Positions 9,829-18,528 of a DNA stretch of 52,388 bases are shown here, in pieces; position 1 is the first letter of the stretch, and every line of letters begins with the position of its first letter. The position numbers and the translations under genes were made by a program. The notes under the pieces were generated by a model that was given only the letters and a program-made list of their open reading frames with translations, was not told the origin of the DNA and searched no databases. Origin of the DNA: Planctomycetaceae bacterium (GTDB taxonomy: Bacteria > Planctomycetota > Planctomycetia > Pirellulales > Pirellulaceae). The stretch is from assembly GCA_024638965.1 (NCBI GenBank), contig JAHEJI010000013.1, positions 1 to 52,388 on the forward strand. The letters run 5' to 3'.

Positions 9829-10023
9829 ATGTTCAACCAACGAAAAATCAAAATCACGAAGGACCTGTACGATCGATTAGAAACGGCGGCGCAAGAGGCC
9901 GGATATTCGTCCACCGACGAATTTATTCAACATGTGCTCGAGCAGTCCATATCAGGAGACCAAGAGTTATCGGATCAAGAGCAAGCCGAACGGCAACTAC
10001 GGGGGCTCGGCTATTTAGAATAA
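9829..10023 (+). CDS. small ribbon-helix-helix-like protein
   Basis: A 64-aa protein with the pattern of a ribbon-helix-helix (CopG/Arc-like) domain: a short strand (RKIKITKDLYDRL), helix (LETAAQEAGYSSTDEF) and second helix (IQHVLEQSI), followed by a charged tail. Domains of this kind bind DNA as dimers, often autoregulating small operons or toxin-antitoxin pairs, but no toxin gene is adjacent. It lies 67 bp after the second phosphatase-superfamily gene and upstream of a membrane protein gene, so it may be cotranscribed. The start ATG is the only one near the conserved region; no strong ribosome binding site is visible. Confidence 0.65.
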   Translation: MFNQRKIKITKDLYDRLETAAQEAGYSSTDEFIQHVLEQSISGDQELSDQEQAERQLRGLGYLE

Positions 10024-10168
10024 ACCCTTCTGACGGCGCGCGCCGGAAGAGAAAGCGGGTTGGAAGAGAACACGGGGGGCTGGCGTACGGGCAGTCCATC
10101 GAGGACAACACCCCTTTTGTATCGCATCAAAACCCAAGGTTCGCCTGCAAATCCGCACGATCAGATTT

Positions 10169-10999
10169 ATGAACTTTATCAACTCGACATTGACGACGAT
10201 CAGCGAATGGGCACTGTACCCCGTATCGCACTGGCCCTTGATGGCGTTGCTCATCGTGTCGGCGGCCACCGGAATGCTGATGACGCTGGTTTTTCGTTAC
10301 ACGTCGAATCAGAAAGCACTGCGTGCCGTGGTTGATCGGAGTCGCGGCCATTTTTTGGCGATCAAGCTTTTCAAAGACGATCTACGCGGGATGTTTGACA
10401 GCCTGTTCCACATCCTGCGGCTGGCCGCCGCGCGTCTGTGGTACTCGCTCTCTCCGGTACTCGTCATGCTAATCCCGCTGTTGTTTTTGCTGACGCAATT
10501 GGCGTTGCGATACGAGCATCGACCGCTCAAGGTTGGTGAAGCATCTGTCGTAGAATTGCAGTTGACGGAAGAGGCATGGATTTCTCATCAAAATGCAAAG
10601 CTGGAGACAAACGATCAGATCGCAATCGAGACAGAAGCGCTCCGCGACGAATCAGCGCACACGGTCTACTGGCGGATCAAGCCAAAATCCACTGGAGCGT
10701 CCAATTTGAGATGGCAGTTAGGTTCGACAGACATTGAAAAGGAGGTTGTTGTCGCCGAGGGTTCATCAAAGCTGGAAAAGGTGAGTAGGCGTCGAGCGGG
10801 CCCGAGCATTTTCGATCGACTGTTGCATCCAGGTGAGTCAGCTTTTGACAAGTCCTCACCGGTCTCCGCGATCGAAATCCACTACCCGCGTCGCGCCACG
10901 CCGGTGTTGGGCTGGCGAGTCCCGTGGTGGCTAACGTTCCTGGTCGTCTCAATCGTTTTCGCACTCGTCATGCAACCCGTATTCAACGTGCGGTTCTGA
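10169..10999 (+). CDS. membrane protein of unknown function
   Basis: I do not recognise this 276-aa protein. Predicted membrane segments lie at about residues 22-42, 92-112 (SPVLVMLIPLLFLLTQLAL) and 252-272. A soluble, beta-rich domain of about 140 residues between the second and third segments is probably periplasmic. The short cytoplasmic loop holds the basic stretch ALRAVVDRSRGHFLAIKLFKDDLRGM. It follows the two phosphatase-superfamily genes and the small RHH-like gene on the same strand, and could be an accessory or transport partner for them, but this is only context. Confidence 0.7.
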   Translation: MNFINSTLTTISEWALYPVSHWPLMALLIVSAATGMLMTLVFRYTSNQKALRAVVDRSRGHFLAIKLFKDDLRGMFDSLFHILRLAAARLWYSLSPVLVMLIPLLFLLTQLALRYEHRPLKVGEASVVELQLTEEAWISHQNAKLETNDQIAIETEALRDESAHTVYWRIKPKSTGASNLRWQLGSTDIEKEVVVAEGSSKLEKVSRRRAGPSIFDRLLHPGESAFDKSSPVSAIEIHYPRRATPVLGWRVPWWLTFLVVSIVFALVMQPVFNVRF

Positions 11000-11164
11000 C
11001 CTCGCTTAGGTAGAGCTTTTTCAAAATCAGTTCACAGCATGTCGTGAAGTTTCGCATGATGACTTGAGATGCAGCCGTCTTGCTCTTCGTCGTAGACAAC
11101 AGAGGTCGCTTTAGGTAGTGTTCGTCGTTATTCAATTTTTGTGCGTTATCAAATAGGATCGGGT

Positions 11165-12379
11165 ATGGATACTGAAGAAACAAGTCTTGCCTCGGAAGAT
11201 CGGGGCATGGGATTCTTTGAACGCTACTTGACCGTTTGGGTAGCGCTCTGCATTTTTGCGGGAATTGCTCTAGGAAAACTCGCGCCGGGTTTCGCCAAAA
11301 CGCTCGATGGAATGGCGATCTATGTCAACGAAGCTCCGGTCATTTCTATTCCAATCGCACTTTGCCTGTTCTTCATGATGTATCCCATTATGGTCAAGAT
11401 CGACTTTCGGGAAGTACTCAAAGCAGGAAAGGCTGTTCGTCCGGTCGGGCTAACGCTGTTTATTAACTGGGCAATTAAGCCTTTCACCATGTATGCCATC
11501 GCCAGCTTTTTTCTTGGCACCTTGTTTCTTGGTTTCATCGGCCCGGACGCGGTTGACTACGTGAAACTTCCGCTGGGAGCGGATCTGGCTGTTGGTGATA
11601 CCTACGGCGTTGGGCAGGTTGTGATGGTCGATGGCTTGAAAACACTTCAAGTGCCACTTTGGCGAAGTTATCTGGCCGGATGTATTTTGTTGGGCATTGC
11701 ACCATGTACTGCAATGGTGCTGGTGTGGAGTTTTCTGGCCAAGGGCAACGACGGTCATACACTTGTCATGGTCGCCATCAATTCACTTACCATGCTGGTA
11801 CTGTATGGATTATTAGGTGGTTTCTTGCTTGGTGTTGGCAAGCTGCCGGTTCCATGGCAAGCATTGCTGCTTTCGGTAGGAGTTTACGTGGCACTGCCGT
11901 TGATCGCCGGATACCTTTCTCGCAGATGGCTGATTGCGGCCCGAGGCGAACAATGGTTCAAGAAAAAGTTTCTGCCTGTATTGACACCGGTTACGATCGC
12001 AGCACTCCTGATTACCTTGATTTTGTTGTTCTCATTCAAGGGCGAAACCATTGTTCAGAATCCATTTACGATTTTGTGGATCGCCATTCCACTGTTTCTT
12101 CAGACAGTACTCATATTCCTGTTAGGATACGGATTATCCAAGACAATGGGACTAAGCTACGAAAACGCGGCTCCGACCGCGATGATCGGTGCATCAAATC
12201 ATTTCGAAGTGGCGATTGCAACTTCGGCGATGTTGTATGGTCTGTCATCGGGGGCAGCTCTTGCAACTGTCGTTGGCGTCCTGATCGAAGTTCCTGTGAT
12301 GTTGATGTTGGTCAAGTTTTGCATCAGAACACAGAACTGGTTTCGCCATGAACCCACGCGTAACGTTCACCACAGCTAA
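11165..12379 (+). CDS. acr3: ACR3-family arsenite efflux carrier
   Basis: This is an integral membrane carrier (404 aa from the ATG at 11165, preceded by AGGATCGGG) with about ten hydrophobic segments. Diagnostic ACR3 segments are [16 protein letters not shown] in the third helix, [14 protein letters not shown] with the conserved Cys of helix four, and [18 protein letters not shown] near the C-terminus. ACR3 proteins export arsenite, and some antimonite, using the proton gradient. The loop before the conserved Cys segment (about residues 130-165) is longer than in typical ACR3 proteins. No arsR, arsC or arsM gene is nearby, so it stands alone here. A GTG at 11141 is a weaker alternative start. 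Confidence 0.92.
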   Translation: MDTEETSLASEDRGMGFFERYLTVWVALCIFAGIALGKLAPGFAKTLDGMAIYVNEAPVISIPIALCLFFMMYPIMVKIDFREVLKAGKAVRPVGLTLFINWAIKPFTMYAIASFFLGTLFLGFIGPDAVDYVKLPLGADLAVGDTYGVGQVVMVDGLKTLQVPLWRSYLAGCILLGIAPCTAMVLVWSFLAKGNDGHTLVMVAINSLTMLVLYGLLGGFLLGVGKLPVPWQALLLSVGVYVALPLIAGYLSRRWLIAARGEQWFKKKFLPVLTPVTIAALLITLILLFSFKGETIVQNPFTILWIAIPLFLQTVLIFLLGYGLSKTMGLSYENAAPTAMIGASNHFEVAIATSAMLYGLSSGAALATVVGVLIEVPVMLMLVKFCIRTQNWFRHEPTRNVHHS

Positions 12380-12380
12380 G

Positions 12381-12425
12381 AGCCGCGAGCAATCAACGAA
12401 TTCGACAGGTCGAGCTCGCGCGGCT
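12381..12425. terminator. possible hairpin between convergent genes
   Basis: AGCCGCGAGC (12381-12390) can pair with GCTCGCGCGGCT (12414-12425) with a 2-nt bulge, just after the acr3 stop and before the end of the convergent small gene. No U-run follows, so termination is only a guess from position. Confidence 0.35.
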
Positions 12426-12459
12426 TGGATGGGTCATCCGCAACCCGTTATTCTAACGG

Positions 12460-12711
12460 CTACTCGGAAACGATGACTGACTGCAGGCTCATTTTCGCCA
12501 TACAGAGTTTGTAACAGTGCTCAAACTCGGGGCATTTCAAGCAGTCATCCCACTCCTTGATGTTAGCCGAGAAAATGCGGGCTGACCGAGCCGCGCCCAT
12601 GCCACCCGTACTATCAAGTTTAAACGTAAACACCTTACCGACGTTGGGTTCGTTGTTGCGGAAATGTATTGCGTCGGGAAACATCGTCCCATAGCACTCT
12701 TTGTGTTCCAT
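12460..12711 (-). CDS. small Cys-containing conserved-type hypothetical protein
   Basis: An 83-aa protein ending in a cysteine cluster: DDCLKCPEFEHCYKLC at about residues 59-74, plus a Cys near the N-terminus (KECYGTMF). The CxxC...C...C spacing suggests a small metal site or an Fe-S-like cluster, similar to the short cysteine motifs at the ends of radical-SAM SPASM domains, but no radical-SAM gene is nearby. I do not recognise the family. It converges on acr3 with an 80-bp gap. Start at the only upstream ATG. Confidence 0.6.
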   Translation of the reverse strand: MEHKECYGTMFPDAIHFRNNEPNVGKVFTFKLDSTGGMGAARSARIFSANIKEWDDCLKCPEFEHCYKLCMAKMSLQSVIVSE

Positions 12712-13172
12712 GATTCAGCTACTTTCTCCCTGGACGCTATGCAACCAGACCACGCATCCAGCCACCTATGTCCGCGTCATTGAGCGTTACTGTTCCAGCC
12801 GATTCAGTCAGCCACCTGTATTGCGTTTATCTTGGTTAGGCTTCTGTTTCTAGTGGAATTGAGTCAGGGCAACAAGGCGACAAATTAACCTGGCGCGCTG
12901 AACCTATTTGTTTTGGCTACCACAAATTGCTTGGTACTTGGGAACAGACGCGAACCGATTCGTGGGAGCCATGAAATCGTAAACGAATGAAAACCCGTTT
13001 TCGATACGTTTCCCGGCGATTCCTCCTTGAGCGAGTACTTCCTGTCGAGATTATCGGAAAAACCTACCCAACTGTAACTTTCTCGCCAAATCATGAGCTA
13101 CGTTTGCAGGGCGATCAGGACGGGATCAACTCCCAATCAGTTTTCAATACGTTCAGACCAAGGAAATCTATT
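12712..13172. other. gene-free spacer
   Basis: Between the divergent small Cys protein and the next plus-strand gene. An open frame extends upstream from 13173 to 12987, but its N-terminal 62 codons look non-coding and a good ribosome binding site lies only before 13173. No repeat or RNA gene recognised. Confidence 0.5.
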
Positions 13173-13517
13173 ATGATGTTTGAAAGTGGCGACATGCTGC
13201 TCGTATCCCACCGGCATCTGTACGAAGGTGACGGGGACAGGTTTTTCATTGGCCGCACGATTGTTTGTGAAGGTCCGTTGATTAAAGCTGAAGGCTACTC
13301 GTTCGTCCGTGACCTTTCCAACGGACACATCATCAAGAAGCAAGAAAAGCGCACCAAGGTACTCTCGCTGTCCACGCCGGGTCAGATGGTTTACCAATTA
13401 CCCTGCATCGACCTTGAGCTGATCGACATCGTCAGCCGAAATTCCGATGCAGTGCTTGTGGCTGGCCCTCGCCAGATCATGAACCTCTCGGAACACACAC
13501 ATTGCGGCCACTTCTAG
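13173..13517 (+). CDS. hypothetical protein with beta-rich pattern
   Basis: I choose the ATG at 13173 because AAGGAAA lies 7-10 bases upstream; the frame is open for 62 more codons but those do not look coding. The 114-aa product (MMFESGDMLLVSHRHLYEG...) alternates short hydrophobic strands and charged turns (FFIGRTIVCEGPLIKAEGYSF, TKVLSLSTPGQMVYQL), suggesting a small beta-barrel or beta-sandwich. It has no signal peptide and ends in HTHCGHF. The family resembles a short hypothetical protein I associate with planctomycetes; no function is known to me. The same frame continues open after the TAG stop to 13643. Confidence 0.6.
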   Translation: MMFESGDMLLVSHRHLYEGDGDRFFIGRTIVCEGPLIKAEGYSFVRDLSNGHIIKKQEKRTKVLSLSTPGQMVYQLPCIDLELIDIVSRNSDAVLVAGPRQIMNLSEHTHCGHF

Positions 13518-13643
13518 AGCGGTGGTCGGCTGTCAAAGCCGCCAGCAGGCTTAACGAAACTGCCGTTTGATCCCCTGGAGTTCATCAAGCAGCTCAAGGA
13601 ATTGCCGTTCGATCCGGCCAACGAGCCGGGCCCAGGTCGATGA
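13518..13643 (+). other. in-frame open extension after a TAG stop, possible gene remnant
   Basis: After the TAG at 13515-13517 the same frame stays open for 41 codons to a TGA at 13641-13643. It reads KLPFDPLEFIKQLKELPFDP, a short duplicated LPFDP motif around an amphipathic helix. There is no start codon with a ribosome binding site. It may be the former C-terminus of the preceding gene cut by a nonsense change, or a coincidence. Confidence 0.3.
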
Positions 13644-13907
13644 TTCGATGAAAAGCCCGATTACGACAAAACAGTCGATCCGCGATTCCCGATTCCGCAG
13701 AATACTGGCGAATTCTCAAGAATCCTTTTCGAGCTGAAATCGGTTTACGGGTCAGATTAGCAGTGATATTTGATGCGTGAATTCGCTTGATAAAGCATCT
13801 CGGCAAAGAATCGACCTTGCCCTCGACGGCAGGCTGCTTTATTAACTTCCTCGCACCGAGAAAGGTGCCAATTAACCGCCTATTCTCATTTAACGATGGA
13901 GCGCCTG

Positions 13908-14963
13908 ATGATGCGAATGTTGACTCTCTTTATTGTTGCTGCTGCCTGCCTGTTCCCCTTGTCGACGAATTGCGTGACGGCTCAGGAATCTTCGAAATCC
14001 TGCGAAAATGGAACCCGGCAATGCCCGAATTGCCAGTCCCGAAAGTTTGAATTGGCGGGCATTGATTTTCCGGTCGAAGATGAATCGGCGAAGTCCAAAT
14101 CGAATAGTTGCCGTCCGTCAACGTCTGACCGAAAACAGATTTCTGTACAGTTATCATGTGGGACCGGCGTACCCTTCATGTCCAACATCCCGTATGTCGC
14201 TCGCTTGTTCAAAAATGTAGGGATCTCGCGATGCGATTCGCCCGCCGATTCCGGGGCGATGTGCGAAGGCGCGACGTGCGAAGGCGCGACGTGCGAAGGC
14301 GCGACGTGCGATCAGGCTTGTACAGCTGGTTGCTGCGATGGAAACTGCCCTGGCGCCCGTTGTGAAGGCAAGTGTTCCACTGTCGTTTGTTGTGGCCAAC
14401 AGAAAGAGTCGAACGTCGGCACACTCGTGCGCCTTGCTACTCACGTCGAAGACAGCAACAAAAAGGCAGCCGGTCACAACGTCCAGATGCATAAGATGAT
14501 CGCACTGCGAATCGAAAACGAACGATTGCAGGCTCAACTGGAAGCGATGGCAAGTCATCTTGAGTTGATGGAGCAAATCAGCGAAGTCCGTGAGGAGAAC
14601 GCTGCTCTCAACGCAAAACTCGAGTTGATCGAAACGCACATGTCACACGCCTCCGCGTTTCATGGGCGGTATCCGACACCGAAAAACGCAACGGCCACCT
14701 CTCCGGCCATTACGGTCGTTCGACCGGGGATCCCACTTCCTGCTGCGATCAAGTCGACCACTCCGCTTGCCCAAACGCCGCCTCCGTTTCAAACAATATC
14801 CCATCCTGCTCTGCAGCCCGTTAAGCAAACTTGTCGTTCAGCCGGCCACGCCTGTTGCTCAGACGCAGAAATGCAGCGACTGGAAACTCAGGTTCGAGAC
14901 CTCAAAGAGGCGTTGCACGAACAACGCAGTCACAGCTCGCGAACCGGGACCACCGATCGATAG
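13908..14963 (+). CDS. secreted Cys-rich protein with CEGAT repeats, secretin-like segment and coiled coil
   Basis: The start is one of the clustered ATGs; GGAG six bases before 13908 favours that one (351 aa). A signal peptide (MLTLFIVAAACLFPLSTNCVTA) is followed by Cys pairs (QCPNCQS). GTGVPFMSNIPYVARLFKNV at about residues 84-103 resembles the conserved lip segment near the end of secretin domains (VPxLxxIPxxGxLF). Next come three exact copies of a 5-residue CEGAT unit (14262-14306), further Cys clusters (CTAGCCDGNCPGARCEGKC) and a coiled coil (about residues 195-245), then a Pro/Thr-rich tail and a last short coiled coil. Function unknown; an envelope structural or adapter protein is plausible. 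The frame continues open past the stop into a PEP-CTERM-like tail. Confidence 0.72.
   Translation: MMRMLTLFIVAAACLFPLSTNCVTAQESSKSCENGTRQCPNCQSRKFELAGIDFPVEDESAKSKSNSCRPSTSDRKQISVQLSCGTGVPFMSNIPYVARLFKNVGISRCDSPADSGAMCEGATCEGATCEGATCDQACTAGCCDGNCPGARCEGKCSTVVCCGQQKESNVGTLVRLATHVEDSNKKAAGHNVQMHKMIALRIENERLQAQLEAMASHLELMEQISEVREENAALNAKLELIETHMSHASAFHGRYPTPKNATATSPAITVVRPGIPLPAAIKSTTPLAQTPPPFQTISHPALQPVKQTCRSAGHACCSDAEMQRLETQVRDLKEALHEQRSHSSRTGTTDR
14262..14306 (+). repeat. 15-bp tandem repeat, three exact copies
   Basis: TGCGAAGGCGCGACG is repeated three times head to tail inside the Cys-rich protein gene. It encodes CEGAT units and preserves the frame. Exact identity points to recent expansion. 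Confidence 0.9.
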
Positions 14964-15134
14964 CGCACTGTCAAACGGTCCGATGGCAGAATTGAGAATA
15001 GCAATGGGTTTATCGGATACACAACGGATTTGGCGAACAACGTTTCATTTTCGGCAACCGCCGTTTCCGAACCAAGTTCATTTCTGGCGATTTTGCTCGT
15101 GACATTGCCGGCGAACCTTCGACGGCGTAAATAG
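14964..15134 (+). pseudogene. PEP-CTERM-like C-terminal remnant in frame with the preceding gene
   Basis: Directly after the TAG at 14961-14963 the same frame remains open for 56 codons to TAG at 15132-15134. It ends in the classic PEP-CTERM arrangement: a Glu-Pro-Ser motif (SATAVSEPSS), a hydrophobic stretch (FLAILLVTLPANL) and a basic end (RRRK). The residues before it (TDLANNVSFSATAV) also look like the end of such exported proteins. There is no start codon or ribosome binding site. Either it is the tail of a deleted PEP-CTERM gene, or the original C-terminus of the Cys-rich protein cut off by a nonsense mutation. The sorting-signal resemblance is strong; the history is inferred. Confidence 0.55.
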
Positions 15135-15159
15135 AAATTTCTTTCTGACGAACAACTTA

Positions 15160-15192
15160 GGCGGTGCGGTTCATTCCGTGCCGCCTTTTTCT
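15160..15192 (+). terminator. intrinsic terminator
   Basis: GGCGGTGCGG (15160-15169) pairs along its whole length with CCGTGCCGCC (15176-15185), allowing two G-U pairs, around a 6-nt loop and followed by TTTTTCTTT. It lies 25 bp after the PEP-CTERM-like remnant and would end plus-strand transcription of the Cys-rich gene region. Confidence 0.8.
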
Positions 15193-15666
15193 TTGATGAG
15201 TGATAACCGTTATCGGTTTTGGTTTTCGTGCCGCGTTGTGATACCTTGCGGACTTAGTCGGAGTCTGAACTATTCCCGGCAACGATTAGCGACGGGTCGG
15301 TAGCAAAAAGGGGACGCAGCTCTTTTTTATGTCCTTTTTTATGTCGCGAATCGGAGAATCGGAGCATGACGTATGTTTCGTGCAGACGGCGAGTGGTTGG
15401 GTTGAGCGGTGTGCAACTCACCCCCGATGGCGCCGAAAACAACATCGTGGTTGTCGACGAAGTTTCAGTTTCATGGAAACATCAAGTCGATGGCCTGATC
15501 TACGCAACAAACCGTTTGAGTTACCTGGAATATAAAAAAGCGATGGTCAGGGCTGGGCGGCTGAGGGCGTATTCAAGCCACGCAGTGCGAGAGCGTGGGT
15601 CAGACGAAACTGCGGCTTGCAGAATCAGGTTGAGAACCTGAGATTCTCCCCCTGATCGCTTTAAAA
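15193..15666. other. spacer without a supported gene
   Basis: About 470 bases between the terminator and the end of the minus-strand VKA-repeat gene. A 91-codon open frame on the plus strand (15366-15641) has no ribosome binding site and no family resemblance, so I do not call it. A bulged hairpin at 15621-15647 (AGAATC-AGGTT with AACCTGAGATTCT) could terminate the minus-strand gene but has no T-run. Confidence 0.4.
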
Positions 15667-16689
15667 TTAGTTCGCACCTGCTACTTGGGGTAATGCCTTG
15701 ATATGCGCCTCGATGGCCACGCCGTAAACGACGCCTTCCTTTTTTTCTATGGACATTTTGACGCCTTTGACGTCGTAAAGTTGGCCGGTGCGCGAAATAG
15801 CTTTCACCCCATAGTAGTCCCCGTCGGGCGCAATCGCTTTGATCTGGATGATGTTGCCGACGCGCTCAACACCCTTTACGTCGAGAATCTTCTTATCGGG
15901 CAAAAGAGCCTTGATGTCGTAAATGGTCCCGTCTTTGCCGATAGCTTTAACTGGGGCGAGTTTGTCCTCGCTCAGCAATACCTTCACAGGCAGGATGTCA
16001 TCACCGACAAATGCCTTGATGTCTAACAAATGTTGGTTGCCCGCCTCTGCCAACGCCTTCACGTCAAAGAAGTTACCCTCACTATCCAGCGCCTTCAAGT
16101 TCAACATTTTGCCAGTGGAATGAATGGCTTTCACGTGCCAGATGTCGAGACCCTCAGCATAACCGGGCGGCAGCGCCTTGATGTGCGCTTGAAAGGGGAC
16201 CCCGTTGAGGACGTCCTCCCGCGACTGATCGAACATTTTAACGCCTTTGACATCGTGCAATCTTCCCTCGGTGGAGATTGCCTTCACACCATAAAATGTG
16301 CGTTTCGGTCCAATGGCCTTGATGTGGATGATGTTGCCCGAGTGGCTGACGCCTTTCACATCAAGGCGTTTTCCGTCATGAGTCAAAGCCTTGACGTCCA
16401 GGATTGTTCCGTCAGGCGCAATGGCCTTGACGGGGGCAAACTGGTCGTCGCCCAACAACATCTTGACGGGCCACTTATCGTCGCCCACCAGGGCCTTGAC
16501 GTCCATGAGATGTAAGTCGCCGTCTTCAATGGCTTTCACGTCGTAGATATTGCCTTTTTCGTCCAAGGCCTTGATATCAATAAACTGACCGTCTGAATCG
16601 ACGGCCTTGATATGCCAGATTTTTTCCGCATACGCCAAGTTGCCCACGAGCATAACGGCAATGACCACTGGGAATATAACTCTCTTCAT
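15667..16689 (-). CDS. secreted VKA-repeat protein with internal duplication
   Basis: A 340-aa protein with a clear signal peptide (cleavage after AYA, residue 21) and GGAGAACACC before the ATG. Nearly the whole mature protein consists of short units of about 12-22 residues, each with a core such as DVKAL, HIKAI or PVKAI followed by a turn (xxDGxx). The array is itself duplicated: residues 24-173 and 183-333 align unit for unit, each starting IWH(I/V)KA and ending with AHIKALP. The pattern predicts a solenoid or propeller of short beta strands with lysines regularly placed on one face. I do not recognise a named family, and there are no catalytic residues, so a binding or structural role outside the cytoplasm is most likely. 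It stands alone. Confidence 0.8.
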   Translation of the reverse strand: MKRVIFPVVIAVMLVGNLAYAEKIWHIKAVDSDGQFIDIKALDEKGNIYDVKAIEDGDLHLMDVKALVGDDKWPVKMLLGDDQFAPVKAIAPDGTILDVKALTHDGKRLDVKGVSHSGNIIHIKAIGPKRTFYGVKAISTEGRLHDVKGVKMFDQSREDVLNGVPFQAHIKALPPGYAEGLDIWHVKAIHSTGKMLNLKALDSEGNFFDVKALAEAGNQHLLDIKAFVGDDILPVKVLLSEDKLAPVKAIGKDGTIYDIKALLPDKKILDVKGVERVGNIIQIKAIAPDGDYYGVKAISRTGQLYDVKGVKMSIEKKEGVVYGVAIEAHIKALPQVAGAN

Positions 16690-16913
16690 GGTGTTCTCCT
16701 GCTTGTTGGTAGATTAAATCGCTTTCGTCGTAAACTGTTAGGCTACTTTGAGTCGGGCTTTCACCTATGGTTGACCCACGCAGCCGGATACTGGGAAAAT
16801 TCAGGCACATTTGCCTCAGCCATTTGCAAATGCGCTTAGTGGAAATGTGCGGCCCAACACGAACATTGTGCGTAACGGCACGGTTGTGAAGTCCGTGCGC
16901 GCACCCAACCACC

Positions 16914-17653
16914 CTACTTGAACATCAAACGGACGCAGATCGACACAGATCGACACAGATCGACACAGATCGACACAGATCGAACTAAAACTGCAAATCC
17001 GATACCGTCTGCAATAAAAGATGAACGATCTCTCGAATTGCGAGCCCAGAGGCGACGATGCTCAAAGTCTTTTCCCGTCAGCGGATCCTGGGCCACAAAG
17101 AATGGCACGGCGTCGGTGATGATCAGGTTGGATGCCGTTTCCGAAGCCCATTTCTTGTCGTCCCCATGGAATGACATGAACGTCAGCGTGACGCCGTTGC
17201 CGACGGTGATCTCGGTGAAATCGCCGCCGTGTGAGCCACGCCCCTTGGATCGCAGGTACCGGGCGTAACGAGTCCGCTGAATGATGGGCAGAATGTCTTT
17301 CCGCCATTTCTTCATCGACAGCTCCATCGTGGGCAGACCGACGATGGCGTCTTCTTCTTTTTCGAACACGCAGTAGAAGATCGGAATCAGAAACGCGTCG
17401 AGCGTTTTGCCCGATTGCGTGGGGCCGGTGTAATTGTGAATTGCCACAGCCCAGAATCGACCGCGTCGAACCAGAGTTTGGACGCCGGTTTTCGTTTGGG
17501 GTTGTATCGTTGGCCCGAGTATTTACCAGGCGGGATGATGATTTCCTGGCAGGCAAAGTCGAGCATGGTTCGCCGCTGCTCATCGAGCGGTCGGTTGATG
17601 CTCTTGAGATAGACTTGCTGTAGGACGGAGTGCCAGTGTGATTTGCTCGCCAA
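16914..17653 (-). pseudogene. phage terminase large-subunit remnant, frameshifted and truncated
   Basis: Two overlapping minus-strand frames together read as the N-terminal ATPase part of a phage terminase large subunit. The first frame (17653 to about 17445) carries KLWFDAVDSGLWQ. The second (17447 onward) carries HNYTGPTQSGKTLDAF, a Walker A-type loop, then a KWRKDILPIIQRTRY segment, GSHGGDFTEITVGNGVTLTF, and the LIITDA region near Walker B. A frameshift separates the two at about 17445. The C-terminal nuclease domain is absent; the frame instead runs into a 10-bp tandem repeat and unrelated sequence. This is a decayed prophage or phage-like island remnant about 0.5 kb from a tRNA-Asp gene. 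Confidence 0.7.
16935..16984. repeat. 10-bp tandem repeat
   Basis: The unit CAGATCGACA is repeated about five times head to tail (nearly exact). It lies at the 3' end of the terminase remnant and probably marks the point where the phage gene was truncated. Confidence 0.9.
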
Positions 17654-18103
17654 TTGATCGCCGCTAATTGCGACAGTTTGGTTTCGGCCAGTCTGGAATC
17701 GTCATTTTACAAACAAGTAGCCCGAGATTTGCTTGCGTTTGCTTATTAAGCAAGTCAGTTTTTCGGCTTAATATTTCTACTTTTTCTGCAACGATTTGCG
17801 GCGGATTAGATGACCTCACAGTCGGTCCTTTTGTTCCATGCGAATTAAATAACGTTTGGCTCCGATGGCATAGGATCCCAAAACTCACAAGTTGTTGAAC
17901 ATGAGACGTTATCGGCGTCCACTGGCATCCTTTGACGAAATCAGGTCAGCAAGGCAATCAAATCTTTGTCGGATAAGTCGCGATACGAGTCAGTTGACAA
18001 GTAACGAACAAGGCTGGTTCAAATCAAGGCTGGCAGCCGGCACGCTTGGGGGCCAAAACAGACCATCATCGATGGGATTCGGCAGAGCGGCACAGCGCAA
18101 AAT
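17654..18103. other. gene-free spacer between prophage remnant and tRNA
   Basis: About 450 bases with no supported gene, AT-rich in the first half. Given the terminase fragment on one side and tRNA-Asp on the other, it may be further prophage debris, but I recognise no phage gene, integrase or repeated tRNA 3' end. Confidence 0.45.
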
Positions 18104-18149
18104 AAAAGCCCGAAAAGTCGCTTAACACCAAGGATTTCCGGGCTTTTTT
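18104..18149 (-). terminator. terminator downstream of tRNA-Asp
   Basis: AAAAGCCCG (18104-18112) and CGGGCTTTTTT (18139-18149) form a stem with runs of A and T on both sides. On the minus strand it begins 5 bp after the tRNA 3' end, and the T-rich tail on either strand could make it bidirectional. Confidence 0.7.
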
Positions 18150-18153
18150 GCAG

Positions 18154-18227
<74 letters not shown>

Positions 18228-18528
18228 TTGTTTTGAGAGCCCCAAATTATAACCAAAAACGGTCTCATGCAAGACGTAATATGGTTTTCGGAGAATTCGA
18301 CCGGAGACCGCAATATTTCGCCTTTTTGGGCAAACTTCATGCGAGTTTTCGAATCCAGCGGCTGCCCTTCCAAATCATCGACGGCCCGCGTAACCCGACT
18401 AATCGGACTTAGCAACACGTCAAGCCGAGTTTGAACCTGCCGTTGAGGGTGTTTTCCGACATCTCATTCTGTGGGGCATACGTTTAATAGATGTGCATTG
18501 ATCGGTCAAACGAAAACTGGAGAAAGCG
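18228..18528. other. spacer upstream of tRNA-Asp
   Basis: About 300 bases that should contain the tRNA promoter on the minus strand. A 66-codon minus frame at 18218-18418 overlaps the tRNA and matches nothing I know. No other feature seen. Confidence 0.4.

Noticed and set aside
10034..10045. Perfect 12-bp palindrome CGGCGCGCGCCG after the RHH-like gene
   Set aside because: No T-run or second copy; too short to call a terminator or operator.
15366..15641. 91-codon plus-strand open frame
   Set aside because: No ribosome binding site, no family resemblance, and its end has low-complexity sequence.
15621..15647. Hairpin downstream of the VKA-repeat gene as a terminator
   Set aside because: Bulged stem with no T-run on the minus strand.
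16935..16984. CRISPR-like array
   Set aside because: A plain 10-bp tandem repeat with no spacers.
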